Shown here piece after piece: positions 42,201 to 54,100 of a stretch of DNA of 64,000 nt (position 1 is the stretch's first letter; every line of letters starts with the position of its first letter). The notes beneath the pieces are model-generated. The model did not search any database. It saw only the letters and a program-made list of their open reading frames with translations, and was not told the DNA's origin. A program made the position numbers and the translations under genes. Origin of the DNA: Bilabrum cf. latius (lineage: Eukaryota > Bigyra: Bicosoecida > Bigyra > Bicosoecida); contig OZ237758.1 in NCBI GenBank assembly GCA_965178125.1, forward strand, positions 124,001 to 188,000, given 5' to 3'.

Positions 42201-42822
42201 CAGTCGTTTAGGGAGGCCCACTGGCTAGACTCTTGCCGAGACACTCCGTGGAACGGGCCGCTCGCTTGCAAGCCACGACTTACATCGCCCGGGACAGAAT
42301 CGTGCTGCCACTAGCAGTGTATCGAGGAGCTTTTGGAGTCTGACCGACCTAAAGAGGCTCATGATGGCATCAAGCGAGCATGGCGGTGACTTGGAATCCG
42401 ACGACGATGATGTCATGACGGACCCACCCGACAGCCCCGACTGGCCAGGGCATAGCCCTGTACCGCTAGGAATGAGTCTCGTGCAAGAAAAGTACGGAAA
42501 AGGCGCTTGCCAGTCTTTGCTCAGCAGTGCAGGTGCGGCTGCAGCTGACAGTCCCGGCACCTCCACCGTCGTGAGCCCAAGTGCGCGGAAGCCGGCAGCT
42601 AACAGCCCGGGGTTCAAGAGTCGGGTCTCTATGGGCTCGTGGCGAGAATCAGCCCTTAGCATATCAAAAGAGCCGGTGTCTGCATTTAGCCCGTGGAAGC
42701 AACCATTGCTCGGGTAGATCTAGGTAGGCTAGAAGCGATCACTGGCATTGCTGGCAGGTGGAGCCGTGGGCACCCCTCCGAGCCAACGCCGCCGAATAGA
42801 TACCACTTCACAATTTTGCTGA
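39265..42822 (+). CDS. 1185-residue orphan protein rich in tandem repeats
   Basis: One uninterrupted frame once 14 TAGs are Gln (39295, 39367, 39502, 40216, 40519, 41140, 41233, 41308, 41683, 41890, 42226, 42715, 42721, 42730), ending in TGA. The N-terminus has a Cys-containing helical region ([36 protein letters not shown]). Then come ten 7-residue GGAAKAD repeats, a folded-looking segment ([40 protein letters not shown]), a [10 protein letters not shown] repeat, and 26 SDMD/SDMG-type repeats. A second, diverged copy of the folded segment follows ([24 protein letters not shown]), then acidic and Ser-rich regions ([19 protein letters not shown]). No family is recognised. All repeat periods are multiples of three. 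The upstream frame closes with TGA at 39205, so 39265 is the first ATG. Confidence 0.6.
39604..39813 (+). repeat. 21-bp tandem repeat, ten copies
   Basis: Ten units encode GGAAKAD (one GGAAKVD), with near-perfect nucleotide identity, inside the orphan protein. A variant half-unit (GGEPKV) follows. Confidence 0.95.
40225..40342 (+). repeat. 48-bp tandem repeat, about 2.5 copies
   Basis: Units start at 40225, 40273 and 40321 and encode [19 protein letters not shown] sequence. The units contain CTCTAGG, but its TAG is out of the coding frame. Confidence 0.85.
40600..40911 (+). repeat. 12-bp tandem repeat, 26 copies
   Basis: Units of AGCGACATGGAC with GAC/GGC/GCC/GTC variation encode Ser-Asp-Met-Asp/Gly/Ala/Val. 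Not one unit breaks the frame. Confidence 0.95.
41118..41800 (+). repeat. Diverged internal duplication in the orphan gene
   Basis: The segment ~41118-41265 (QVDEVLQ ... VQAAWT) is repeated at ~41632-41790 (QVDKVLQ ... VQAAWT). In the first copy GAG-TAG-AAC-GTG-CAA (TAG at 41233) aligns with GAG-CAG-GAT-GTG-CAA (CAG at 41758) in the second. The neighbouring folded segment is duplicated as well (~40036-40200 and ~41413-41580). Confidence 0.8.
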
Positions 42823-42974
42823 TTTGCTATGATTCTATTGAGTGAGAAAGTTAAAGTATCGAGCGAGCTTATTTTGCGGTTCGGATTCCGAGTGGTTGTC
42901 AAAATGCCTGCCAGTTGTGTTTGCTGTGGAGATTTTCAAGATTTCTTCTCAGAAGCATTCTGCACTTCCATTTC

Positions 42975-44315
42975 ATGTTCAGATCATCTTCTAGACGATA
43001 CTACCGGCAGCTGCTCGGTGCTTCCTCTGCAGGTGCGGTGGTCCTTGCTCTCAGCCTCAGGTCGCGGATCCAAGCATCATCAAGCGAAGGTGGACCAGCC
43101 CCGGTGTCCCATGACCAAGCGAGGGGCGCCTTGAGTTCCATATAGAAGCGACTGCGATAGAGATCACGAGTGGGCGTGTCGGATCTGGTCGGATGCACTC
43201 CGATGCTCGAGTTTACAACTCTCTCGCAAGCAACAGGCCGCAGAATCTTGGCAAAGCTGGAGCAGGCCAACCCTGGGGGCTCTGTTAAGGACCGAGCCGC
43301 GCTTGCAATGATACTCAAGGCCGAAAAGGACGGCGCCCTTCCGATGGGAGGTGGGGGCGTAGTGTGCGAAGGCAGCGGCGGAAACACTGGCGTTGCGCTT
43401 GCCATGATGGCGGCCGTGCGAGGCCACGACTGCATCATCACGCTCCCCGACTACGTCAGCCGAGAAAAGATCGACGCCATGAAATCCTTTGGTGCCCGCG
43501 TGATCCTGTGCAAGCCCGTCCCCTTCTCGAATGAGAACCACTTCTTCCACGTCGCGCGCCGGGAGGCCGAGGCCATCAACCGGGAATCGGGGGGCAAGCG
43601 GGCAGTGTGGACCAACCAGTTCGACAACCTCGCAAACTCGAACGCGCACGCCTTCGGGACGGGCCCCGAAATGTGGGCCCAGACTGGGGGTCAGCTGGAC
43701 GCGGTGTGCGTGGCAGCGGGCACTGGGGGCACGGTCTCGGGCCTGGCGCGGTTCCTAAAGCCCATCTCCGGGGGTCGATCCCAGGTGTGGCTGGTGGACC
43801 CCCCGGGCTCCTGCCTCCACCGCTGGGTCGCGACGGGCGGCAGGGAGATGTCACCCAGCCCGGGGAACACATTCACCGAGGGCATCGGGATCGGGCGGAT
43901 GACGGCCAACTACGAGTCGGCGCGGGGTGGCCTCATCGACGGTGCGATGCAGGGGAGCGACCAAGAGGCCGTGGACATGATGTTCTACCTGCTGCAGCAC
44001 GAGGGACTCTTCGTGGGGCCCTCCGCGGCCATGAACGTGGCGGGGGCGGTGCGGCTGGCGCAGATGCTGCCCGAGGGATCCACGGTGGCGACGGTGGTCT
44101 GCGACTCTGGCGAGCGGTACAAGAAGAAGCTTCTGGACGGCGACTGCGAGTTCCTGCGGGAAAAGGGGCTCGTGAGGGGGGACTAGGGTGTCCCCAAGAT
44201 GGAGAGGGGGGACCTCTGGTTCCTGCCCCCGCCCGGGCACTCGGCCGTCAGGTGGGGTCAGGACAACTAGAAGGAGATTGGGATTGCTTCTGCTGATGGA
44301 AGGAAACGGGGGTGA
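42975..44315 (+). CDS. Cysteine synthase (O-acetylserine sulfhydrylase-like, PLP), probably mitochondrial
   Basis: 446 residues with TAGs 43143, 43158, 44184 and 44268 as Gln, ending in TGA. The start MFRSSSRRYYRQ followed by GAVVLALSL is Arg/Ser-rich and then hydrophobic, like a mitochondrial targeting/anchor sequence of fungal 'cysteine synthase 2' proteins. The PLP fold has LVGCTPML, NPGGSVKDRAA with the Schiff-base Lys at residue 105, EGSGGNTGVALA (substrate loop), AAGTGGTVSG (phosphate loop), and the PSAAMNVAGAV and VVCDSGERY end. It makes L-cysteine from O-acetylserine and sulfide. Without readthrough of the two early TAGs the N-terminus would be lost. Confidence 0.88.
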
Positions 44316-44619
44316 ACGGCCAACGCGGCAGACTTGGGCTGCTATCTTTCAGCGCTTTGCACGCATCCACTGGCACCACAGCGTGCTGTTGTTCTTGCTG
44401 CTTTGCCTGCACACTACACACAACGTGCACCGCACGAACCTGCTCTCTTCAGCGGGCCGCACACAAGCGCGCTTCCGGCGCACGACTTGCCTCTGGATTC
44501 GCTGCAAGCGATTTGCTCACAACATAGTTTTGCTAGGGCCTGCTCATATACCTGGCTCGGTGGCCGAGGAGAGCCAGGCTCGTATTCTGCTTGGATCCCT
44601 CGCGTCGTCATTAAATTAA
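44316..44619. promoter_or_regulatory. Intergenic region upstream of the myosin gene
   Basis: 304 bases between co-oriented genes. No RNA gene is seen. The segment just before the myosin ATG (44600-44619) is AT-rich (GTCGTCATTAAATTAA), as expected for a 5' leader. Confidence 0.35.
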
Positions 44620-47600
44620 ATGGAGCCAGGAGCAGAGGTATGGGTTCGAGATACGAAGGGACACGATGAATGGCTGCGCGGTGATTTACTTGCTCGGCGA
44701 GATGCCGGCAGCAAGGCATCTTTCACGGTGCAAGTCGGCGACGGCAAGCCGATTGAGGTGGAGAGTGCGATTGACAGCGAATCTGGCGAGCCCGAGGACG
44801 TAAAACTTTGCAACGCCGACCTAGGTGGAAGGGCTGTTTCAGAACCACTAGACATACCCGACTGCCCCGTGGAGGAGGCCCTTCGATCGGTACCGATGCC
44901 GCCCGACGACCTGGTTCAGCTGTAGCACCTCCACGAGCCCGCGCTGCTGCACGTCCTGAGCCTCCGCTTCCGGATGAATGTGATCTACACGTACGTGGGG
45001 GCAATCTTAATCTCGATGAATCCGTTCCGGCGCATTCCAGCCCTGTACGAGCAGCGTCGGCTGGAACAGTACTACAGCACCGGCCTGCTGCGAGCCCAGG
45101 GCGTGGACGACGTGGAGGCGCTGCCTCCCCACGTGTTTGCAGTGGCGGACGGGGCATACCGCGCCATGATGGACGACTCATAGGGACCCTCTGCTGCCTC
45201 TGCGGCGGGAGGGACGGGCACGAACCAGTCCCTGCTGATTTCGGGCGAGTCGGGGGCGGGCAAGACCGAGGCCACCAAGATCGTGATGAGGTATCTTGCG
45301 GCGATCGGGAGGGCGGCGGGTCACCACATGCAGGAGGGGGGAGACGGTGCGGGAGGAGGCAGCGGTGTCGCTGGGGACGAGCTGCCTTCGCCTGCTGCTG
45401 CTGCTGCTGCAGCTGGCGCTGGCGCTGCTTCGGGGGCGGGTGCTGACAGCGGCGGCGGCTCTGTGGCTGCGGCCGCCCTCTCTCCCAGGTCCAAGCGGCG
45501 CGTGGCCTCCACGGAACAGAGGGTGCTAGCCTCGAACCCCATCCTGGAGGCCTTTGGTAACGCTAAGACGGTCCGCAACGAGAACTCCTCCAGGTTCGGC
45601 AAGTTCATCACTTTGCAGTTCGACTCAGTGGGCCAGCTGGTGGGGGCCAAGATCGACACATACTTGCTAGAGAAGGTGCGGATCATGAGCCAGGGCAAGG
45701 GGGAGCGGAACTACCACGCCTTTTACCAGCTGGTCAAAGGGGCACCCGAGGAGTGGAGGAAGGAGTGGGGCGTGGGCGAGGTGTCTGACTACAGGATCGT
45801 GAATGACGTCAGCCTGTCGTATGCTGGGGATGACGAGGAGTACAGGGAGACGACCCAGGCCATGGACGCGATGGGATTCGGGCCACTGGAGGTAAGGCAC
45901 ATCTTCAGGACGCTCGCGGGGCTCCTGGCTCTATCCGAGGTGGCCTTTGAGGGTTCAGAGGATGTCTCCTCCGTGCCTGCCGGGTCGGCCGGCCGGGCCC
46001 CGCTCGATCTGGCGGCTCGGCTGCTGGGCGTGGAGGCCGGCGCGCTGGAGGGCGTGCTCACCACCAAGCGCATCACGGTGCGCGGAGAGACGACCGTGAA
46101 GAAGTACGGGCTCAAGGCTGCTGCCGGGTGCAGGGACGCCCTGGGCAAGGCCGTGTACAGCCGGATGTTCGACTGGATCGTGCGTCGGATCAACGGGAGC
46201 ATCCGGAGGGACGACCTCGAGGCGTGCTTCACCGGGGTGCTGGACATCTTTGGGTTTGAGAGCTTCAAGCACAACTCGTTCGAGCAGCTGTGCATCAACT
46301 TCACGAACGAGACGCTGCAGCAGCACTTCAACCAGTTCGTGTTCAAGAAGGAGCAGGAGGAGTACGCCAGGGAGGGCATCCCATGGAAGGAGATCGAGTT
46401 CCCTGACAACCAGGAGTGCCTTGACCTCATCGAGGGCAGCAAGCCCCCGGGTCTGCTCGCTCTCCTGGACGAGACGGTGCTCATGCCCAAGGGGTCCGAC
46501 CCTGCCTACGCCAGGAAGCTCTACGACAACGTGGGCAAGCACCCGCGCTTCGCCTCGTCCAAGAAGGAGATGGCCAGGAACCAGTTCACCGTGCGCCACT
46601 ACGCAGGCAAGGTGTGCTACTCCACCGCTGGGTTTCTCAACAAGAACAAGGACGACGTGGCGGAGGAGGCCACGCAGCTCGTGGCGGGCTCCAGCGTGAG
46701 CACCATTGCAGCGTACTACGAGGCGGAGGGGACCGGTGCGAGCGCGAGCGCCGGCTCCGGGGCGGCGAAAGGGGGTGCTGCCGGCGGCAAGAAGAAGAAG
46801 AAGGGCAAGGGCAAGGGCAAGGGGCTGGTCACCGTGGCGTCGCAGTTCAAGACCCAGCTCAAGAGCCTGATGGCAGTGGTGCGGTCCACGCAGCCTCACT
46901 ACGTCAGGTGTCTCAAGCCCAACCCGCAGTCGGCTCCCATGCAGATCGACAGGGGCTCGCTGGTGTCCCAGCTCCGGTGCGGCGGCGTGTTGGAGGCGGT
47001 ACGCGTGTCTCGTCTGGGGTATCCTGTCCGTCTGCAGCACGACTCGTTTCAGACGAGGTACAGGTGCCTGCTCCCGTGGATCGGGGGGAAGCAGGTGCTG
47101 GATGAGCAGGGCATTCATGGCGACGGCAATGATGATGCTGGTGCTACAGGCACAGAGGGTAAAGGTAGCGCGGCGCTGGCTGGCCCCGAGGTCATGAAGC
47201 GGCTGAGCTCGGAGGGTCTGGACCCGCGGGCGTGGTGCGACGAGTTCATCGCGGTGTGCGGGGTGCCCCCCGAGTCCTCGTTCGTGGGCAAGACCAAGGT
47301 GTTTTTCCGCAAGGCTGCCTACGACTACCTGGAGAGCAAGCGAGCTGCCGCGCTGAGGCTGGCGGCCTGCCACCTGCAGCGGGTCGCGCGTGGATTCCTG
47401 GCCAGGAGGTTACTGCAGCGGGCCAAGCAAGCAGCGGTGGCGATCCAGACGGCGGTGCGGGGGCACCTGGCGCGACGCCTGGCGGACTCGATGCGGAGGT
47501 AGGCGGCGGCAGTGCGCCTGCAGAGCGTTTGGCGGATGGTGTCTGCCATGTCGGTGCTGCGGCGGGCTGTCTTTGTCGCGGTGCAGCTGCAGGCAGCCTT

Positions 47601-50600
47601 CCACGGCTACAAGGGGAGGGAAGTGGCGCTGCAGGCGAGGAGGGTCCGCGACGCCACCCGGATTCAGGCCTTTATTCGAGGGAACAAGCTTGCTCGGAGC
47701 TACCGACGACAGCGAGGGGCTGCTCTCCGGGTGCAGGGCTTCTGGAGGGTCGCTGCGGCCAAGGCCACGCTCAAGGCCCTGCGATAGGAAGCCCGCAATG
47801 CGGTGCAGGCGAAGCGGGAGAACGTGACTCTGCGGGCGCGGGTGAAGGAGCTGGAGGAGCTGCTGGAGCGGGCCGTGGCGCGTGCGAACGCCGCGGAAGA
47901 GCGGCTGCAGCAGGGAGGCGGGGTCGAGGGGGCAAGCGGCAAGGGGTCTGGCTCGGGTGGCGCGGCTGCGGCTTCTTCGTCGGAGGTAAGTGATGCTGCT
48001 GCGACTCACGCCGCCAGTGACACGGCGGCCAAGAAAGGCGACCCCTAGACGAACCAGTCTGTCGACGGCGGAGATCAAGCAGTCCAGAATGACGGCAGCT
48101 CTAGCGACGCTGCACCTGCACCTGCACCTGCACCTGCACCTGCACCTGCACCAGCACCTGCACCTGCACCTGCACCTGCACCAGCACCTGCACCTGTTCA
48201 GCCGCCGCAGCTGCCCACGCCCGACCAGGCCGATGGTGCCAGTGCCGCAGCCCCTGCATCATCAGCATCTTCAGCGTCAGCATCATCGGACCAAGGCAAG
48301 CCCAGGTCTGCAGGCCCGGCCCGGCCATCGTGGCCCGCCCCCCCGCAGCCCGCTGCCTCCTCGCGGCAGACCCCTTCGGCCTCCCAGGCCCAGGCGGAGC
48401 TCTCGCAGGCGGCCATCGAGGTGCTGCAAAAGCGAGTTGCAAACTTGCAGGCGGTTGCAACCAGCGTGAGGAAGGACTCGGAGAAAAAAATCGCCCGGCT
48501 GGAGTCGGAGTGTTTCCGGCTGCGACAGGCCCAGTCGCAGGGCCAGACTTTGCAGATGCAGCTAGAGCGGAGCACGGCCAGCCTCAAGAGAAAGCTGGAA
48601 GCTGCCAACGCGCGCGTGCAGGGACTCGAGCAGCAGCAGGGAGCAAATGCCGGGGGATCCATCGCGACGCCAAGAGGCCCAGGCAGGGCGCGGGGCCTCA
48701 GCGTGGCGAGCGGGCGGTCCTCCGGGGGCAGGTCCGGTCAGGGTCAGGGTCAGGGGCAGGGGCGGGGCTCGAGCGTGTCATCGTCGGCATCGCGATCGAG
48801 GCGGCCGTCGAGACAAGGTGCAGCGAACGGTGGTGCAGCAGCGGCGCTTCCCGCGGGATCCACAGCCACAGCCACGATCATGGAGCAGACACCGGTGCGT
48901 CCACCGAAGCGAGCGCAAGCACCGGAAGCAGTCGTCCTGCCTGCCGCAACCGCCGCCCCATCGGCCGCACCTGTGTCCCCTGCCCGGCCTGTACACCGCA
49001 AACGAGACTCAGGCGCCGGACCGTCTTTCGCATCGCAAGACATCAATTTCTCTGACGACGAAGATGACGAGGACGACTAGGACGAGGATGAAGAGGACAG
49101 CCTCGGTGGGGACGCACCCGTGGGTCCGCTCAGCGAAGCAGACATCCCCAGCACGCCTCCCTCCAGCCAGCAGGGAAGACACACCCAGCAGAGGATGATT
49201 CCAAACCTGCCATCGCCTGCCATGCAGAAAGCTCCCCCGCACATAGCGAGACGGGCTGCAGCCGCCACCGCCGGCAACAGGCAGCCAGCTCCCGCCAGGG
49301 TGCAGCAATAGCAGCAGAAGCCGCAAGGTGGAGGAGGAATCCTTGGGACCGTTGCATCATGGTTTGCTGCACCAGCGCAGGTGCCCCAGCCCAAGCCAGC
49401 ACCGGTCACCGCTGCTCACCTCGCCCCAGGTGCCGGTGCCCCGGACGGCCCCGTGGGCGGCGGCGTGATGGTCTCGCCGTCGAACACGCAGGTGCCGCAG
49501 GAGGTGCGTCGGGCGGCCGCGATGGCCCGCCGCATCATGGAGGAGGCCCAGAGGGAACAAGCCAAGGAGGAGGCGGAGCGCAGGCGGCGCATGGAGCACG
49601 AGCGCATCGCGAGGGAGAAGAGGGCGAGGGCCATGGAGGCGGCGAGGGCGAGGGCGGTGGCGGGAGGCAGGCGGGCCTCCCACGCGGTGGGGGGCAAGGG
49701 AGTCATCGTGAAGATCCCGAGGGACAGGGCTGCTAGTGGGGTGAGGTCCAGGACCGGGTCTGCCCAGAGCAGTGGCGTGGTGGCGGCGGCGGCCGCAGAC
49801 TAGGACATCGACATGCGGCAGCAGGCGGCGCCCCAAACACCCCCAGCAGGGTCTGGGCCGAGTTCCAGGGCACAGGCATAGGCGGATATTTCATCGCCCG
49901 AGGGCGTGACCACGATCCTGCAGACGCTGGAGCGTCGTGTGCAGAAGCACAAGGACGCAGTAGAGGAGGTCAAGGAGGAGCTGGGAGCTGCCATCCGCAC
50001 GCGGGACGCCATCATGCAGAGGCTCAATGAGGCCCAGGAGCACAACATGCGGCTTGATACGGCTGCGCGAGACATCGCCCGAGAGAGAGACGCCGCGCAG
50101 TAGGCCGCCAAGGAGGCATTCAAGGAGACACAAGGCCTCAGGTAGCAGGTGCGCGTGCTGGCAGGGGCGGAGCAGAGGTATCAGACCCTGCAAAAAGAGA
50201 CGCAGCAGACATCCAGGATGCGGATGGCGCTGGCAACTCGGCTGGACCGCAAGCAGAGGCAGCTGGCCGAGGCTTCCAGGCAGGTGCAGGGGCTAGCGAA
50301 GGAGAGAGCAGCGCTCGTGCAGCTGCTGCAGAGGGGGATTCAGGCAATGGAGGCGGGTGGGGATGGTAAAGGTGAGGATAAGGGTAAGAAAGAGCTAGCC
50401 AGCTGGCGTGAGGAAGTGGCGGTGTTGGCTGATCGATTGGCCGTCCATGATGGGGACGGTAGTGTTGACGGTGGGGCGCCTGCTGGGCTGCTGATGCGGT
50501 TTGATTCCGAGGCGACCGAGAGGGCTGCTCCCGAAGAGAGTGGCTAGGATGAAGAGGATGAGGAGGGTCAGGAGAGCGGAAGTGGCGATGAAGATGGAAA

Positions 50601-50931
50601 CAAAGAGCGCGGCAACATAGATGGCAAGAGTCCACTGGCAGGGGATCATGGCGAAGAGGCAGGCAGTGGCAGTGGGCGGGAGGAGTCGCCGACCGCTGCA
50701 GGCAGAGACGGGGTGGCGGTACCCGTGGACGAGGGCAATGCCAGTGGGGATGATGACAGTCTGCTGGACCAGCTGCCTAGCCCGTCGGACGTGGAGGCAG
50801 GCACAGCGAGCAGGGCGGGGCAAGCCGCGGCTGCAGATGCCTCTGGGGAAGACGTTGGCGCCACATACGACCTCAGCCAGGAATAGGCCCAGTCCCGGGC
50901 GCCTGCCAGGCCGTCCTCACCCGAGGGCTGA
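44620..50931 (+). CDS. Unconventional myosin heavy chain, intronless 2103-residue gene
   Basis: A single 6.3 kb frame with 13 TAGs as Gln (44923, 45181, 47500, 47785, 48046, 49078, 49309, 49801, 49879, 50101, 50143, 50545, 50884), ending in TGA. The motor domain has an SH3-like N-terminus (VWVRDTKGHDEWLRGDL), P-loop GESGAGKT at 209-216, switch I NENSSRFGKF near 320, switch II DIFGFESF near 541, an actin-binding loop with KKKKKGKGKGKG, and CLKPNP. About six IQ motifs (~910-1060) bind light chains or calmodulin. The tail alternates low complexity ((PA)n, SR-rich, acidic) with coiled coils (~1270-1340, 1640-1690, 1765-1930). No dilute, FERM or TH1 domain is apparent, so the class is undetermined. 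TAG 44923 and 45181 lie within the motor domain. Confidence 0.95.
48111..48195 (+). repeat. (GCACCT)n hexanucleotide tract
   Basis: Around thirteen GCACCT/GCACCA units encode Ala-Pro repeats in the myosin tail, in frame. Confidence 0.9.
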
Positions 50932-51177
50932 GTTCTGCTCGTCTCTCCCTATCCCCGGGATATGAGCCTGGTCTGGCGCACCAGCGGACGCAGGCAGATG
51001 TTTGGATTAGGAATTGAATTGCCGAAAGAGTTTATTTGGATGCAGAGGTGAAAGGTCAGTACATGAAAAATAATCTCGCCGTCGCGATTCCGGGTCCATC
51101 AGCACAAGACAGGGCAGCTCTGCACTCGTTTCTTTGCAATGCATGCCAGGATGCGTGATCCTGCCTTCCAAATCGCA

Positions 51178-54100
51178 TCATTTGAGATGCCTCGCTGCCC
51201 TCGGCTGCACCCCGCCGCCATAGGCCAGTGACGCGGCCATCACTGCGTCCCAGCGCCAGGCCCCTGCAGAGTCAGGCCGGCTGAAGGAGCGAGCCAGCTG
51301 GAGCACTTGCTCCTCGGCATAGGCGCAGCCAGTCCTGCGCGTAGGCGGATCGGCCCCTACTCCCTCCCCCCCATCGTCCCCTGGCGCCCCAGCAAGCGCA
51401 GCCTGCACGCAGGCCCACGCAAGGGAGGCACCGTACACTGACACCTGCTCTCGATCGCCCCCTCTACCAGGTGCATCGCGCTGCAGCACCGCCGGCAAGG
51501 CCATCGCGCTCTCCATGATGAGCCTGGGGGAGGCCCTGCCCCCGAGGAGGCTCCTCTCCTTTGCCCTGTCCCGAGGGGTGAAGCACGCCAGCATGCGCTG
51601 CCAGATGGACAGGTCCTCCACAGGGCGCGGGGGTGCGGGTGCGAGGGCTCCCGTGACGTCCTGGGGCAGGTGCAAGCCCTCTCGAAAGGCACCCAGGGTC
51701 AGGGGCTTGTTCCCTGGATCGGGTTGCGCGCGAGCCCACCAAGCGACAGAGGGGATGCACAGCCGGGCGCTGGCAGTCGCTGCTGCCCACCGCAGCCCGG
51801 GTTCAATCCCGAGGAAGCCCACCCCCAGTGCACCGGCAGTGCCCACCAGCGGCTCATGCCACTGGTCAGGGGCCTCCGGGGCGACATGATCCCCGCCGCT
51901 GGCACCCCCACCGGACCCAGTAGGCAGCGCGTGAAGCCATCTCAGGTCGGGCTCGGGAGGTTGCGGGGCCGCGGGAATGCCCCCCTTGGCAGGCCCTGGG
52001 GTACCTGCAGCCGATGGAGAGGAAGAGATCCCGTCTGCTCCCGACTTGACAGCATCAGTCGATGCACCGCCGCGGCTTGGCGGGCTTTCCAGCCCTCCAG
52101 CCATGGGCACGTGGGGGCGTCGGGGCAGCTTGGAGGAGGCTTTCCCCGTGATCCCGTCTGGTGTGACGAGTGCGGCCTGGAGCCACGCGGCCCTCCCAAT
52201 GCCCGGCCCGCGCCCCATCTGCCACTCGCCCGTGCAGCGGACCCCGTCCTCCATCGTGTCCGTGGCGCCCTCCTTCGGGCCGATGCCCGCGCCCCGCGCC
52301 GCGTCCGACAGGGCGCCAAGCTCGGGAGCCACCAGCACTGTCTGCCAGCCGAGCCAGCGGGCAGGCAGCACCACATCCAGAGAAAACGCATCGCCGACGT
52401 ACCAGACGCAGGGACTGGGTCCGGCTCTGCAATTCGAGTCATGGTGGGGGGATGCACCAGCCGCTCCGCCTGCAGGGGTAGCAGCCGCTGCCTTGGGCTC
52501 CGAGTGACTCCCGCTGCTCGTAGACTCCTTTCCACCGCCCTACTGGACTGGTGCAGGGGCCCAGGCCTGCAGGGTAGCCATCAGTGCGGCCCTGCTGCCC
52601 CCCGTGTACACCCGGCCCGCGGACAGGTCCGCCGCGAGCCCAGCCGCACCCCCCTCCCCGCTGCTCTCAAGGGGGCCCTCCTTGCCCCCTCCAGCCCTCC
52701 ACCCAGGCTGCAGCCGGATCCTCGACTTGAATGCCTCGTGTCTCCCCGCCGGAGCCCGCAGCAGAGAGAGGTCTTCCTCCTCGAGCGGGGCTGCACTATT
52801 GCGTGATGAACTGCCTGCCAGCCCACCCACCGGAGGAGCTCCGTTCTCGGCGCCTCGCTCCAGCGCACTACCGTGCGATGCATCCTCTCCGCCGAGCCCA
52901 AGCCCCAAACCAGCGACGGTACCGCTGGTGCTAGACTTGAGCCGGCCCGCGGCAGTGTCTATGCTCTCGGCCGGCCGGTCGCCCAGCGCATCGGCGGCCC
53001 CTCCGTTGTGCGCCGAGGGCCGCCTCACCGCGGCAGAGAGCGCCCGGGCCACGCGCGCGCTGCGGCGAGCGGCAGTCGCAGTCGCTCTCCTCCTGATCCT
53101 CCTCCGGCCCGCCCCCATGAGCCCCGGTTTGTCCGCCCCGCACACGACGAGGTCGAACAGCTCCCACCACCGGGGGTCCCCCAGAGCCTGGGACAGCAGC
53201 GGGTCCACGTGCTCCCAGGAAGCGGCGGACACGAGGAACAGACGGGGAAACCTGCGCGACTCGCTGGGCTCTCCGGCCCCATCCTTTCGGTCGCTGCTGC
53301 TTCCTCCGCTCGCCCCGGCATATAAGCCCGAAGATCCCGCCGGCCTCAGCCTCCTCAGCCAAGCGCCCACCTCGGGGGTCCTCACCACGGAGGCCCCTGC
53401 CTTGCTCCGGAGTGCCACCAGCCCGTCCCTCGAGGCCTTAGAGTAAGCATGCCGCACCGACCGCACGGCAAAGTCCACCGCCAGCACGTAGGAGGGCAGC
53501 CCAGAGCTGGGCTCTCGGCCCCCAAGCACGCCCCGCCACAGCTCCTGCAGCCTAGTCCCCGCCGCCTGCGAGACCTCGTCGCACCGCGCCACCAACAGAG
53601 CAACCAGCGGCGCGGCCACCGCCTCGAGCAGCGTGGTCAGCACCATGAACCGACGCATGGTGCCCCTGGCCGCAGTGGCCTCCCGGGCCATCTCCTCGGC
53701 GGCAACAGGGGACCTCAGTGCAGCGCGCCGGTCTGCAGGAGCCTCCCCGTCAAATCGGTCCCCCGAGCCATCCATCGGCCCGCCGGCGCTCGGGACGCCC
53801 CCGAGGTGAAGGAGGGCCCAGTGGGCGAACCTGGCCCGCGCATCATCCGTGGGACTAGCGCCGGGCAGACGAGAAGCGCCCCCCTATCTCGCGGCGGTGG
53901 TGGTGGTGTCCATCGACGCCACGGCAGTGGCGCGCCTCACTCGGTCCCTTCTGGACGCGCGGCTCGCACCCGGCACTGCGACCTCCTCCTCCACGTCCAC
54001 GGGCCCGGGTCCGTACAGCGAGTCCAGGCCCTGTGTCCCCAATCGCCGCCAACCATGCCAGCCCGCCTGCACGCTGCCGTCCGCCCGCAGCTGAAGGATG

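Noticed and set aside
51790-51812. GGGTTCAATCCC resembling a tRNA T-arm
   Set aside because: It lies inside the nucleotidase coding sequence, and no acceptor, D-arm or anticodon arm can be built around it. No tRNA gene, including the expected CUA-decoding tRNA-Gln, was found in the window.
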